Positions 6,386-15,458 of a stretch of 42,436 nt of DNA are shown piece by piece. Source of the stretch: a virus. The notes under the pieces are model-generated. The model saw only the letters and a program-made list of their open reading frames with translations, made no database searches and was not told where the DNA came from. The stretch is taken from IMG/VR virus record IMGVR_UViG_3300023284_000379, positions 1 through 42,436 of that record, one strand, 5' to 3'. A program made the position numbers and the translations under genes. Position 1 is the first letter of the stretch. Each line of letters opens with the position of its first letter.

Positions 6386-8143
6386 TTACTGCCTCCAGCC
6401 AACTCTAACAACTTGAGCATCCCCCACCATGTCATCGCCCACATCACCGACAACTCTTTGCAGTCTCATTCTGTATGAGTCAAGGGCTTCTATTGCATCG
6501 GCTTGAGCCTGAGTTAAAGTAATGGTTGTCCTCGTGATAACCCCGGAAGCTCCGTTAGTAGTGCTCGTCCCCGTTTGTTGCGCATCAAAGGAATCAGAAT
6601 CAAGATCATTATCACCAGGCGCATTGCGTTCAATTTCGATGCCCCACGTCACCCCGCCAGTTATGGCAGATTCCGCAACCCAATCAATATCTATAAAGCT
6701 GTTTACCTCATTATAATTTGCAGGCATTAGAGCATTAAACAGTACATTTTCAGCAACTGTATCATCGAAAGAGATGATTGGGTGACCGTTTCTAGAATCT
6801 GCTACGGCGGGGTTGCTAGCGGGATAAAGCGCATCGTTTGCATCAAACCCATCCCCATTAAGTGCTCCCCCTCCGCCAATCGGCGTAAACGTAAATGGTG
6901 TAGTGTTCCCAAATCCAACCTCGACAATCGAATCAGTCAATCGTAAAACTGACACGCCTACTTTAGTTATAGTTCCAGTAGATTCTAAGAATATAAACTG
7001 ATTCAATACAGAATCTTCAGTTGTTGGAATTGTACCAACACCTTTGATTGTTAATACATTGCCAATATGACTAGATACCTCATAGAGACCATCGTTACCA
7101 TCGCTATCTAAAAGATCAGTGCCATGCTCTATTGCGATCACATTACCAGCTGCAAATGTAGCTGACCCATCAGTAATTAGCGTCGGATTACTAGTGCTAG
7201 CAACACCCGCTGTAAATGTCGCATTGGTGAAAGTATCAGTTGTGGCAGTTGGTTTAGTGACAACCGCTATCCCACCATTTTTGACAACCGCAGTTTTATG
7301 GCGATGATTCAATAAAACATATTGATCTAAATCATTTTCATTGAGTAAATGTATTGGGTCTATTATGTGAAGTTTAGTTCGTAGAAATGGTTTTGTCTGT
7401 CCGTTGAATAGTCCGCTAGTCTGTAACCCGCCGAATAGATCCACACCATCAAATACCAAAAGTTGCACATCAAGAGGTGTTGCCAGTAGGCCGTTATTAA
7501 ATAGTAATGGAGTCAGGTTACCAATGTCCCCAACACCTATTACAAATTGTTGACTTAGAATGATAGGATCATTGACAGTCGGCCCAGCAAAACCTTTCAC
7601 AGTCAAAGTGCCAGAAGTCGCCGGCTTAACGAAAAATCCCTGTGTATAAGAAGAGATCGTAGCTGTAAATGTAAAATCTTGGGGTGCCGATAGCTGCGTA
7701 TCAAATACATCAGCGGTGTCAAATTCTTGTTCTTTTTCAAATTTAAATTCAACCGGTTTTGTTGAACCTTTCTCAGTAAAAAAGTTTCCAATAGCTAAGG
7801 CTGTGTCACTGTAAGCCGAACTAAAATTAACGGTTTTACCGGCTGAGCTTAAATTGGCGCCATCCAAGCCTAAAAACAATGTACCTGGGCCAGAATTAAG
7901 AGCCTGTTCTATAAATAAACTAGCATCATAGCTAACCGGCTGGTCCACACCTGTCCATACAAAGATAGTGACAGCATTCCCTTGGTTGACCACGACAGGG
8001 AGATCAGTTTCAAGCAGTAGCCGATTCGGATTGGTATTAAAGAAATCATCCCGCTTTTGTATGTTTTTAAAGGTAGGGATATCACCAACCCCGGTGGTGG
8101 GTTCGGTATCCAGGCCCGACCCTGGCCTAACGCCCGAAACCAT
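6386..8143 (-). CDS. Large beta-rich virion protein (585 aa), probable appendage
   Basis: The protein is rich in Thr, Asn, Asp, Gly and Val, has no Cys, and shows successive beta-sandwich-like segments: PVVVNQGNAVTIFVWTG near the start and a C-terminal QADAIEALDSYRMRLQRVVG segment followed by VGWRQ. Part of the middle (ATTDTFTNATFTAGV and GLYEVSSHIGNVLTIKG) resembles short beta modules that also occur in the large tail-tip protein at 31047-34241. Its ATG overlaps the preceding stop (ATGA). No family was recognised; a virion surface protein is inferred from operon position and composition. Confidence 0.6.
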   Translation of the reverse strand: MVSGVRPGSGLDTEPTTGVGDIPTFKNIQKRDDFFNTNPNRLLLETDLPVVVNQGNAVTIFVWTGVDQPVSYDASLFIEQALNSGPGTLFLGLDGANLSSAGKTVNFSSAYSDTALAIGNFFTEKGSTKPVEFKFEKEQEFDTADVFDTQLSAPQDFTFTATISSYTQGFFVKPATSGTLTVKGFAGPTVNDPIILSQQFVIGVGDIGNLTPLLFNNGLLATPLDVQLLVFDGVDLFGGLQTSGLFNGQTKPFLRTKLHIIDPIHLLNENDLDQYVLLNHRHKTAVVKNGGIAVVTKPTATTDTFTNATFTAGVASTSNPTLITDGSATFAAGNVIAIEHGTDLLDSDGNDGLYEVSSHIGNVLTIKGVGTIPTTEDSVLNQFIFLESTGTITKVGVSVLRLTDSIVEVGFGNTTPFTFTPIGGGGALNGDGFDANDALYPASNPAVADSRNGHPIISFDDTVAENVLFNALMPANYNEVNSFIDIDWVAESAITGGVTWGIEIERNAPGDNDLDSDSFDAQQTGTSTTNGASGVITRTTITLTQAQADAIEALDSYRMRLQRVVGDVGDDMVGDAQVVRVGWRQ

Positions 8144-8418
8144 CAGGAATCATCCTGAACAGACAGCGTTGCAGCGCCAGATTTCCCGTGAACCTTGGAC
8201 CAAACAGCGCTTGTTTCACCAGCAGGTACGCCGTAAAACTCGAAAGGGACCATGACTTCACCGATGTCGGATGTTGGTTCTGAGCTCGAAATAGTAATGT
8301 CGACTCTAGTGCCGCCAACATGCTGAATTTTCAGGGCAGTTCCAATTGCTATGCCTGAAGCTGTATTAAGATTAACCCACGCCACTGCTATGGGTATTCG
8401 CGCTATATTGTCAGCCAT
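8143..8418 (-). CDS. Hypothetical structural protein (91 aa)
   Basis: ATG at 8418 is chosen because GGGGA lies seven bases upstream; an upstream in-frame start at 8481 would run back into the portal gene. The protein (MADNIARIPIAVAWVNLNTA...) is a single small beta domain ending in SVWSKV-like and SGAATLSVQDDS strands. It sits directly after the portal gene and overlaps the next gene by an ATGA junction. Small proteins of this look are often trimeric decoration or tail-attachment proteins, but nothing specific identifies it. Confidence 0.6.
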   Translation of the reverse strand: MADNIARIPIAVAWVNLNTASGIAIGTALKIQHVGGTRVDITISSSEPTSDIGEVMVPFEFYGVPAGETSAVWSKVHGKSGAATLSVQDDS

Positions 8419-8461
8419 AATTGTTCCCCTTTTTGGCGACCTTTCTCCATTATAACCTAAA

Positions 8462-9823
8462 TCATTCGTTTTCGTCATCATCCTCCAATGACGGCATGCT
8501 TTTGTCTATTTCTACATCAATGCCAAGGTTCTTTAATGTGCCTACAGGGTCCAGCTCATCGCCGCCAGGCGTGCCAGCGGCCTTATAAACCGCTTCGACT
8601 GTCTTGCCTTTTGTTTCGCCAATCTCGGCGGCTTGAATCTCTGTGACCGCCTGTTGAACTGGAAACCGTATTTCGTATTCTGGCAAAAGCTTAATCATGC
8701 CTGCATTGGCTAAAATGCCAAGCGCCTCACCGGCCCAGCCCGAGCAATCAACACTCTGGCGACCGGCAACAAGAGCATTATAAGCCAGCTGGTCCTCTGA
8801 CCCTGCCATTTGCCCGGAGCCCATGCCGATCAGCAGGCGTATGGGGATGCCCGTATAGCAGGATATTTCCCAATACGCAGCCATAACCGTGTCTTTGGGT
8901 GTGTGATGCGGCGTATCTACGCTTTGAACCTTCGAGCCGACCGCAAAAATATGATCTTTGAACTGATTGGTAAATTCTGTTGCCGCGTCATCGAGCTTTT
9001 GCTTTGCTGCTTCATCGCCAAGCAGATTGGCAGAAAATTTAGGGTCAAGCTCAAAAGCTATTTTTCCTTTAGCGTTGCGAAAATATGCCTCCGCACTGCC
9101 GCCTGTGGTCTTATCCAAATCCAAAATACGATTGAATATTGGCTCAAGCTGGCCCATGCCTTCGACGTCAGAATCCAGCGCCGATTCGTTAAGATGGACG
9201 ATTCTTGTCCAATGCACATTGATTGATTCTAGTACCGTGTCTTTTTGCGTAGTTCCACGGACAGACTTTTGCACCTGGTACATTTCCGGCAGGCCGAAAC
9301 GCGGGTCTTTAGGGTCTTGGACTTGCTCGGATATCTGAATTCCATCATAAGCAAAGGCCTTAAAATACACTTGATCCAATTTGCTTTTGTCGGCTTTTCC
9401 AAGGGGCTGATCAGAGTCTAGACCGTCTGGAATCCCAACGAACAACACGGAGAACCGGCCAATACGGTTAAGCACGTCAGCGCGTTCAAGCTTTTTAATT
9501 AATCCCTGTTTTTTCAGTGTCAAGACATCGTCCACCAAAACGGGCTTGGCGTCTTTTTCTGCGTTTTCGAATATCTCTAACCCGTCGCGCCAACATGATT
9601 TGGCCATGCCGAACGTAATTCTATTGGCAACACCCTGGCGCCGTGCGTAGCGCCACATGGTTTCAAAATCTATTTCTTGCGGATAACCATAAATATTGTA
9701 AATGTCGCGCTTATTGTCATGAGACAGGCCCAGCAATTGGCCCATCTGCAACCTCAGCGTTCCCGCGAGTGTCTGGGCTGCATTTTTCCAGAATCCGACT
9801 TCTTTGGTTATTACATCACCCAT
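8462..9823 (-). CDS. Portal protein (DUF1073-type)
   Basis: The protein (453 aa) has the features of DUF1073-type portals: an N-terminal YGYPQEIDFETMWRYARRQG segment, a central domain with VHWTRIVHLNESALDSDVEG, and a helical GIPIRLLIGMGSGQMAGSED stretch. The C-terminus is acidic (EDDDENE). It forms the dodecameric ring through which DNA enters the capsid. Its start lies two bases after the stop of the preceding small gene. Unusually, five or six small or beta-rich genes separate it from terL. Confidence 0.85.
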   Translation of the reverse strand: MGDVITKEVGFWKNAAQTLAGTLRLQMGQLLGLSHDNKRDIYNIYGYPQEIDFETMWRYARRQGVANRITFGMAKSCWRDGLEIFENAEKDAKPVLVDDVLTLKKQGLIKKLERADVLNRIGRFSVLFVGIPDGLDSDQPLGKADKSKLDQVYFKAFAYDGIQISEQVQDPKDPRFGLPEMYQVQKSVRGTTQKDTVLESINVHWTRIVHLNESALDSDVEGMGQLEPIFNRILDLDKTTGGSAEAYFRNAKGKIAFELDPKFSANLLGDEAAKQKLDDAATEFTNQFKDHIFAVGSKVQSVDTPHHTPKDTVMAAYWEISCYTGIPIRLLIGMGSGQMAGSEDQLAYNALVAGRQSVDCSGWAGEALGILANAGMIKLLPEYEIRFPVQQAVTEIQAAEIGETKGKTVEAVYKAAGTPGGDELDPVGTLKNLGIDVEIDKSMPSLEDDDENE

Positions 9824-9825
9824 AA

Positions 9826-10185
9826 TTAACCACCTTTGCAGACTTTGAAGCGACCAGGATATTTACCGCTTATTCTAAGATTCGGTGTAACGTTGTCCTT
9901 GACATAAGTCAGCAACACAAACCACGGAAACCCTAACTCAAACGGGAACGGCGTTTGAATGATGTATTCAACATATTGATTTGCAAGCAGTGTTTCTTTT
10001 ATGTTTTCATCAAACACTTGAACGGTGCCAAGTGTTACTTCTGCGCCATCTTCGCTTTTAGTGAATATGGCGCCATCATTAGGATTGGTAAAGGTCAATA
10101 TTAGATCAGTTCGCGGTGACATATCAAAATCACCAGGCACCCTGATTATATTTCCCTCGTCGGTAGTGCTTATAGTTTGAGTCAC
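9826..10185 (-). CDS. Hypothetical structural protein (119 aa)
   Basis: The protein starts MTQTISTTDEGNIIRVPGDF and looks like one beta-sandwich domain (TDLILTFTNPNDGAIFTKSE, then IIQTPFPFELGFPWFVLLTY). A short basic tail with one Cys ends in GRFKVCKGG. It lies between the repeat-rich LamG fibre gene and the portal gene, spaced 9 and 2 bp from them. The Gly/Asn/Thr-rich composition resembles small virion or chaperone proteins, but no family was recognised. Confidence 0.55.
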   Translation of the reverse strand: MTQTISTTDEGNIIRVPGDFDMSPRTDLILTFTNPNDGAIFTKSEDGAEVTLGTVQVFDENIKETLLANQYVEYIIQTPFPFELGFPWFVLLTYVKDNVTPNLRISGKYPGRFKVCKGG

Positions 10186-10194
10186 GCGACCACC

Positions 10195-12081
10195 TTATGC
10201 CAATTTACTCTCAACTGTGATTATATCATTGATAGGTGATTTTAGCGTAATCGTGTCATTGATGGGAGATTTTAGAGTGATCGCAACATTTCTAACAACG
10301 TCTTGTGTGACTATTGCAGCGACCGTGGCGTCGCCGGCCTCGTCCTGGTTGGCTGATATATTGGCAAACTGCTGGTGTACTATCGAGGCGCTCTGGGTGT
10401 CGCCAGCTTCCGCTTGAGCGGCTGAAATGATAACAATATTTTCAATGACAGCGACCTGGCTGTCGCCGGCTTCGGCTTGGCTTGCATTGATACTGACAAC
10501 GTTATTTAGCGCTGCCGTTTGAGTGTCGCCGGCCTCTGTTTGATTGGCCGTGATATCGCTGCTAATGGCCGTGGAAATTGCAGCTGCTTGGCCGTCACCA
10601 GCTTCGGTTTGATTGGCCGCTACGCTGACAAGTGCCTGGATTGCCGCGGCTTGGGTATCGCCCGCCTCGGCCTGACTGGCGCTAATGCTGACAATATTGC
10701 TAAGGGTCGCCGATGTCACGTCGCCGGCTTCGGTTTGGCTGGCAGTTACTGATGAGGTTAATACCCCGATCAATGCGGCAACGGTAGAATCACCGGCCTC
10801 TGTTTGCGCAGCCGACACTTGAACAATTGCCGCCAAATTGGCGGCCGTGGTGTCGCCAGCTTCGGTTTGGGCTGCCGTAATTTCAGACGTAACAATACCG
10901 ACAATTGACGCCACCGTCGCGTCGCCGGCTTCGGTCTGCGCGGCACTGACTTGAACAATGGATTTAAGCGCGGCGACGGTCGCATCGCCATCTTCGGCCT
11001 GGCTTGCGGTTATTGCTATAAGGCCGACTATTGCCGCTGCGGTAGTGTCACCCGCTTCGACTTGATTGGCGGTAATGCTGGCGATGTGCTGGATTGCCGC
11101 GGCTTGGGTATCTCCCGCCTCACTTTGGTTGGCCGTTATTATTGCCGGCGCTTGAACGGTTGCAGACTGCGTATCGCCAGCTTCGGTCTGGTTGGCGGTG
11201 ATACTGACAAGAACGTCGAGGTCTGCGGACTGCGTATCACCCGCTTCCGTCTGGTTTGCGGTGATAGTGGGGGGGCCAACTACGGATGGAACACTATATA
11301 TCGGCGAATTCGCTGATATTAAAAACTGATAAGGCCTGGCTGCAACCCCGGTAAGGGCTTGCATTTCAGCATCTGAAAGATACCTGTTAAAGACGTAAAT
11401 GAAATATAGATCAGCTTGCAAAGCTCTATCGACGGCATCTGGATGCCTACCTATACCAATGTCTTGCCCGTCATTCGTAAAAGAGCCTGATTGAGTACTG
11501 CTTTCAACTTCAACGCCGTCAACGTTGATGTTCATACCGTTAGTTAGGCCGGATTTATACCGAAAACAAAGATTATGATATGTTCCTTCGCCAATAACGT
11601 TAGTGGGCGAAGTTATCTGATTCCCTGCGGCTCTAAGTCTTAAACCTCTAGCACCACTGGTGATAATGGCCCCTAATCTATCGCCGGTAGCGCCATCACT
11701 CTTACAGAAATAACGACCACCTGATCCGCCGGCTGGCATTGCTCTAGCCTTCTGACCTATAACAACAGTGGCTTCACTCCCAAAGTTATCCAATGTAGGG
11801 ACTGAGCCCATTGTCCAGGCATCGGTATCACCGGTATCATCAGTTTTATGAAATTGCCCTTCTGCGTCAGCTCCATGAGTTACCGTTGCAGGATCGGTAT
11901 GAGTAGCATTCTGCTTAGACACCAGGTCGGTGATATTCACGCTTCCAGCATCGTTAAACACCCAACAAGCAACAAGCCCTCTTGATAGCGAGTGCTGTGG
12001 GTTTATTTTAACCTGGTGTAATGGTTGCCGATCGTTCGGAAAGCTTGGATGGAAAAGCTTCGGCAACTGATATATAGCCAT
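10195..12081 (-). CDS. LamG protein with a shaft of 15 tandem 21-residue repeats
   Basis: Residues ~35-250 form a LamG-type jelly roll (GLVACWVFNDAGSVNITDLV, then GTYHNLCFRYKSGLTNGMNI, and YFIYVFNRYLSDAEMQALTG). Residues ~273-596 are 15 tandem copies of a 21-23-residue unit with core ITANQTEAGDTQAAAI plus a short hydrophobic tail; about every third or fourth copy has two extra residues. The C-terminus has two ITLKSPIND units. The layout suggests a globular sugar-binding head on a stiff repetitive shaft. It is encoded between terL and portal, not with the tail-tip genes. Related repeats are known from phage structural proteins of unknown role. Confidence 0.75.
   Translation of the reverse strand: MAIYQLPKLFHPSFPNDRQPLHQVKINPQHSLSRGLVACWVFNDAGSVNITDLVSKQNATHTDPATVTHGADAEGQFHKTDDTGDTDAWTMGSVPTLDNFGSEATVVIGQKARAMPAGGSGGRYFCKSDGATGDRLGAIITSGARGLRLRAAGNQITSPTNVIGEGTYHNLCFRYKSGLTNGMNINVDGVEVESSTQSGSFTNDGQDIGIGRHPDAVDRALQADLYFIYVFNRYLSDAEMQALTGVAARPYQFLISANSPIYSVPSVVGPPTITANQTEAGDTQSADLDVLVSITANQTEAGDTQSATVQAPAIITANQSEAGDTQAAAIQHIASITANQVEAGDTTAAAIVGLIAITASQAEDGDATVAALKSIVQVSAAQTEAGDATVASIVGIVTSEITAAQTEAGDTTAANLAAIVQVSAAQTEAGDSTVAALIGVLTSSVTASQTEAGDVTSATLSNIVSISASQAEAGDTQAAAIQALVSVAANQTEAGDGQAAAISTAISSDITANQTEAGDTQTAALNNVVSINASQAEAGDSQVAVIENIVIISAAQAEAGDTQSASIVHQQFANISANQDEAGDATVAAIVTQDVVRNVAITLKSPINDTITLKSPINDIITVESKLA
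10294..11265. repeat. Coding tandem repeat (~63-69 bp unit, 15 copies)
   Basis: The DNA repeats about every 63 bp, sometimes 69 bp, around the conserved core that encodes Q-T-E-A-G-D-T. Copies differ mainly at silent and hydrophobic positions, so the array is old enough to have diverged but could still change in copy number by recombination. Confidence 0.85.
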
Positions 12082-12090
12082 TGCATCTAC

Positions 12091-12573
12091 CTATGCTGGG
12101 TGTGGCCCTTTAGTCGACCCTCTCACTTTCAGCGTCCATCCGCTGGATATCTGCTGACCTGTTTTATTCTCTAAATACGTGTCATAAATTTGCGAGGTCT
12201 GGTGGTTGGGTAGTTCCATCCAATCGGTGACAAGATATGCATCTGTTGCGGTAGCCACATCACCGTCCACCACAAATCTACCAATGAGTTGATCTCGGTT
12301 TATTGCCGTAGGTTTCGGTGAATCATTCGACCCGTCAATAGCCAGCTTCCGTGCAAAGATATTAATCACACTGCCATCAGTTGGTGCAGTACCCCATTGG
12401 CATTTAAGCACCATAGTACACGCAGGGGCGTCATCGGCATTGGTCCAGCTTAGAACATCTGCTGCTTGTACCACGGAAAATGCATCATTCGCAATCGCCC
12501 CAGCGGTAGTAGCGTGGGTGATTAGCTCCTGGGTGCCAAAGAAATCAATGAGGGCGTCTTCTGCTATGGCCAT
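12091..12573 (-). CDS. Hypothetical structural protein (160 aa)
   Basis: The protein starts MAIAEDALIDFFGTQELITH, with an N-terminal helix followed by a beta domain containing CTMVLKCQWGTAPTDGSVIN and a C-terminal WTLKVRGSTKGPHPA. It is the third of four small genes between terL and the LamG fibre, all tightly spaced (3-10 bp). The beta-rich, low-charge composition suggests a virion protein, perhaps attached to the fibre encoded next. I do not recognise the family. Confidence 0.6.
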   Translation of the reverse strand: MAIAEDALIDFFGTQELITHATTAGAIANDAFSVVQAADVLSWTNADDAPACTMVLKCQWGTAPTDGSVINIFARKLAIDGSNDSPKPTAINRDQLIGRFVVDGDVATATDAYLVTDWMELPNHQTSQIYDTYLENKTGQQISSGWTLKVRGSTKGPHPA

Positions 12574-12576
12574 GTT

Positions 12577-12876
12577 TTATGCTCCATGTGCAACAACGAG
12601 TGATGGTACGACGGCATCAACAGCAGTCTGTAATACTATATCTGATGCGGATTTTATTTGTGACACCGTGTTATCTTTGTTGTCTGCTATAACAAACATG
12701 TACGCCTTTTTACCTTCCGCTCTTGGGTTAGCCGCTACCGCTGCTGCCCATTTCTGATCTGCTGTTGTAGGTGTGCCATCAAGTAATGCTTTTGCTGCGA
12801 TAACAATTGCCGCATCCATCCTATTCTTTAAGGTGTCATCGTCGAACAAATTTCTCAATTCGATATATGTGGCCAT
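12577..12876 (-). CDS. Hypothetical protein (99 aa)
   Basis: The Ala-rich helical protein begins MATYIELRNLFDDDTLKNRM and continues AAIVIAAKALLDGTPTTADQ; the middle reads KWAAAVAANPRAEGKKAYMF. The ATG at 12876 follows a GGAGAATTAAA ribosome site. Proteins of this general shape occur near head genes of other phages, but no function is known to me. It is tightly followed by the next gene after 3 bp. Possible assembly or decoration protein; low certainty. Confidence 0.6.
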   Translation of the reverse strand: MATYIELRNLFDDDTLKNRMDAAIVIAAKALLDGTPTTADQKWAAAVAANPRAEGKKAYMFVIADNKDNTVSQIKSASDIVLQTAVDAVVPSLVVAHGA

Positions 12877-12922
12877 TTTAATTCTCCGCTGGTTGCGCTA
12901 TTCCTTTATACGTTGGCCGTGT

Positions 12923-13321
12923 TTACACCCCGTCATCGTAAGCCGCCGTATTAACCCAGTTGCCGGACATCTGCACGGTTTGACCGGCAACAATTGACGT
13001 GTTGTCAATCGTCACGCCATCAGAACCATCAACCAACCCGGTTTCTAAGAACGCCGACGCGCTCGTGTTGTGCTGGTAGTGTCCTGCCGTGCCTGTGGCG
13101 TCCGCACTAGAATCTGCAGTGATGGCGCTAGATGTTAGAACGCCATTGGTGCTGGTGCCCCAGCCGCCGACGTTGCCGGTTAGCTGCGCCAGCACTGTAC
13201 CGCTAGGCGTGATGCCAGATTGCGCACCGGAACGAATTTGTATTTCCGTTGACGCCCCCCGAAGGGAATTCAAGGCGTCCATGAGGTCTTCGCGTAAAGC
13301 ATCAGTCCTGATTTGAGTCAT
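12923..13321 (-). CDS. Hypothetical structural protein (132 aa)
   Basis: After an N-terminal helix (MTQIRTDALREDLMDALNSL) comes a Thr/Ser/Gly-rich beta domain with SGITPSGTVLAQLTGNVGGW and a GHYQHNTSASAFLETGLVDG segment. The composition is typical of a virion protein. The ATG overlaps the preceding gene by four bases. Function unknown; its place in the block leading to the LamG fibre suggests an accessory virion component. Confidence 0.6.
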   Translation of the reverse strand: MTQIRTDALREDLMDALNSLRGASTEIQIRSGAQSGITPSGTVLAQLTGNVGGWGTSTNGVLTSSAITADSSADATGTAGHYQHNTSASAFLETGLVDGSDGVTIDNTSIVAGQTVQMSGNWVNTAAYDDGV

Positions 13322-13860
13322 TGCGCTTCTCCCGTCATGCCGTTAACCATTTTTTGCAGCACTTCATCTGTCGTCAAACCAGACTTTTCTGCGATAAGCT
13401 TCACCTCTTTAATAAAGTTCCAGACTTGTATGGCTTCCACTGGCGTCAACCCTGCTTGAACTTCAGCCAGCTCGGCGTTAATCCGGTTGATCTCGGCGAC
13501 TACCGGTTTCAATTCTTCGATATTTGGCAGTGCGTAATCATCGCGAACGGACTTCAACCATTCGAAGCACACACTTATTTTCTTACGGTCGTGATCATCG
13601 CCCTTTTCGACGGGAATCTTCGTATCGTGGACCTGCAGAGGCTCGGCTGGTGGTGTTTCGGGAACTTTGCGTTCCGTCCCGGGTATCGGCTCCCCGGTCT
13701 CACCGTCGCAATCGCTCACAACGCGCTCGGGGTGGTAGTCGGGCAACGTCTTGCTCCAGATCTCTACAATCCAGGTCTTTTGGCGCATGATACGCACCGT
13801 TGCGGTTGATAGTCGGAAGTCCCAGACCTCCCGCGTGTTAACGCCTATAATTTTGCTCAC
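13318..13860 (-). CDS. Hypothetical protein (180 aa) downstream of terL
   Basis: A GTG start at 13860 is preceded by AGGAGG with a seven-base spacer, a very strong ribosome site. The N-terminal half carries KTWIVEIWSKTLPDYHPERV, a Pro/Glu-rich linker follows, and the C-terminal half is helical (AEINRINAELAEVQAGLTPV, ending DEVLQKMVNGMTGEAQ). No family was recognised. It is the first gene of the small-gene block between terL and the LamG fibre, 113 bp behind terL. Confidence 0.65.
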   Translation of the reverse strand: MSKIIGVNTREVWDFRLSTATVRIMRQKTWIVEIWSKTLPDYHPERVVSDCDGETGEPIPGTERKVPETPPAEPLQVHDTKIPVEKGDDHDRKKISVCFEWLKSVRDDYALPNIEELKPVVAEINRINAELAEVQAGLTPVEAIQVWNFIKEVKLIAEKSGLTTDEVLQKMVNGMTGEAQ

Positions 13861-13973
13861 GAAAAAACCTCCTGAATCACGCCACGGATAATCAAATATC
13901 GACCAAACAATCAGAGTCTAACTGTTCATTTTAAAATCTCCAAACCGAATTTAATAAAATAGTTGAAATGAGT
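13861..13973. other. Intergenic region between terL and the next late gene
   Basis: This 113-bp AT-rich gap is the longest in the late operon after terL. On the minus strand it holds the AGGAGG site of the next gene and a three-codon frame (ATG at 13929, stop 13918-13920) behind a GGAG. No convincing terminator or promoter was seen. Confidence 0.4.
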
Positions 13974-15458
13974 CTACCACAACATTGCAATGAGCGCCGC
14001 TTCACGCCTGGCGCTGGTCATGTGCACAGAGTCGGCCTTATTCGGTGAAGGTAGGCCTGTACGTTTTTCCATATCCTTTTTGCTTTCAACCTTCCTTTTG
14101 CTGTTCGTGTTAGATTTTACCCAAATAGGCGTTTTCAGCTCTCTCGCCAGCTTTCTGAATTCTTCTTCGTCTTCAATATCAAGGGAGAGCAAATCTTCGG
14201 CTGCCATATCCCGTTCGCCAAGAATTATAAATCTGAACGTGTTGTATAATAATTGTGCGGTTATGGCGTGCGCTTGGGCTTTGGCGTTTGAATATTGCTC
14301 ACCCCATGTTTTAGAGGTTCCCGGTATTTCTTGATCTGGATCAACGACAGGGCTGCCAGCATCAAAGGGATGAATCTCTAATTTCTTGGGTTGTTTATTA
14401 TGCTCCTTCTCGAACTCTGCTTTATGCTTAATGACCTCATCTTTAATGAAGACCGAAACGCCATCGCCGAAGCCGCCACACTCATCAAACGAAAAAACAT
14501 CTGCATTGCCTTTGAAGGCAGTACCCATGGCCCGCTTTGTTGCTTCTCTTAGATCATCGGATATTAGCCATTCATCGATATAATTGATTATGTTGCCATC
14601 TTTGACTGTCACAGCATGAGAGTCGCGCCCTTGACCGGCAGGGTCATAGCCCACGCGCTTTTGGGGATCGTCAACCAGAGGCCAATCAGGGCGCTTGCTA
14701 GCAAACCTGGCGGCCTTAATCCACTCCAATTCAATAATCACATCTGGCCCGGCGCCCTTGGGCTTGCCTTCCCAGATATTTTCATATTCTTTCTTTGGCC
14801 TAAGCCTTAAACAATCTTGGCGCTGACGCTCCAGATTGGCTGTGAAGTATTTATTATCCCTCCAGTTGATCAGCTTGGACAGGCACATTGACGGCGGCGA
14901 CTCAACAAAACGCTGGTAAGTGTCGTCTAGCTCATCATCAGGGTTAAAAATTACAATAACAATGGGATCGCCGTTGCGATACTGCTTTTGCTTTGGTCGG
15001 ATCGACGGTAGCAACTTAGTCCAAGAATCCGGATTGATATTCTCAGCCTCTTCGCACAATACGATATCGACATCGGCGATAGATTTTATGTTTGTTATGT
15101 TGTTTTTCAGGCCTTTAAATATAAACTTAGAGCCGTTTCGGCCATTTATTTCTGTTTTTAATACCTGAAAGAAATGTTCAACACCCCGATTAATAATGGC
15201 CGCTTCAATTTCAGCCTTGATAGATTCCTCAATAGAGTTTTGCAGCTCGCGAGTAACTAGAATTCTAACCGGGCGCAATGTCGCCTCAACAACAATAGCA
15301 TCAGTAAAGGTCCAAGTCTTAGCCGAGCCCCGGCCGCCGTATGGCACAAAATAAACAAGATCTTCCCGGAAGACAGAACGCTTTTCAAGTATGGTTTTGG
15401 CGTCAGTATAGAAGTACTCGGCATAAGCTTTTTGGGGCGTCCAGACTAAACCCGCCAT
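13974..15458 (-). CDS. terL: Terminase large subunit
   Basis: This is the DNA-packaging motor: an N-terminal ATPase followed by a C-terminal RNase H-fold nuclease (494 aa). Walker A is GGRGSAKT at residues 41-48 and Walker B is VLCEEA at 133-138, followed by the SWTKLLPSIR motif III region. The nuclease begins at VGYDPAGQGRDSHAV with its first acid at D272. A second acidic cluster lies at SFDECGG. Length and motif set match the PBSX-type (Terminase_3) group. Its ATG overlaps the terS stop (TAATG), so the two are coupled. Confidence 0.95.
   Translation of the reverse strand: MAGLVWTPQKAYAEYFYTDAKTILEKRSVFREDLVYFVPYGGRGSAKTWTFTDAIVVEATLRPVRILVTRELQNSIEESIKAEIEAAIINRGVEHFFQVLKTEINGRNGSKFIFKGLKNNITNIKSIADVDIVLCEEAENINPDSWTKLLPSIRPKQKQYRNGDPIVIVIFNPDDELDDTYQRFVESPPSMCLSKLINWRDNKYFTANLERQRQDCLRLRPKKEYENIWEGKPKGAGPDVIIELEWIKAARFASKRPDWPLVDDPQKRVGYDPAGQGRDSHAVTVKDGNIINYIDEWLISDDLREATKRAMGTAFKGNADVFSFDECGGFGDGVSVFIKDEVIKHKAEFEKEHNKQPKKLEIHPFDAGSPVVDPDQEIPGTSKTWGEQYSNAKAQAHAITAQLLYNTFRFIILGERDMAAEDLLSLDIEDEEEFRKLARELKTPIWVKSNTNSKRKVESKKDMEKRTGLPSPNKADSVHMTSARREAALIAMLW

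Noticed and set aside
10294-11265. Regular ~63-bp repeats as a possible CRISPR array
   Set aside because: The repeats are in frame, encode a 21-residue protein unit, and have no unique spacers.
13918-13929. Three-codon micro-ORF (MNS) behind a GGAG in the gap after terL
   Set aside because: Too short to judge; no overlap with the next start and no sign that it controls it.
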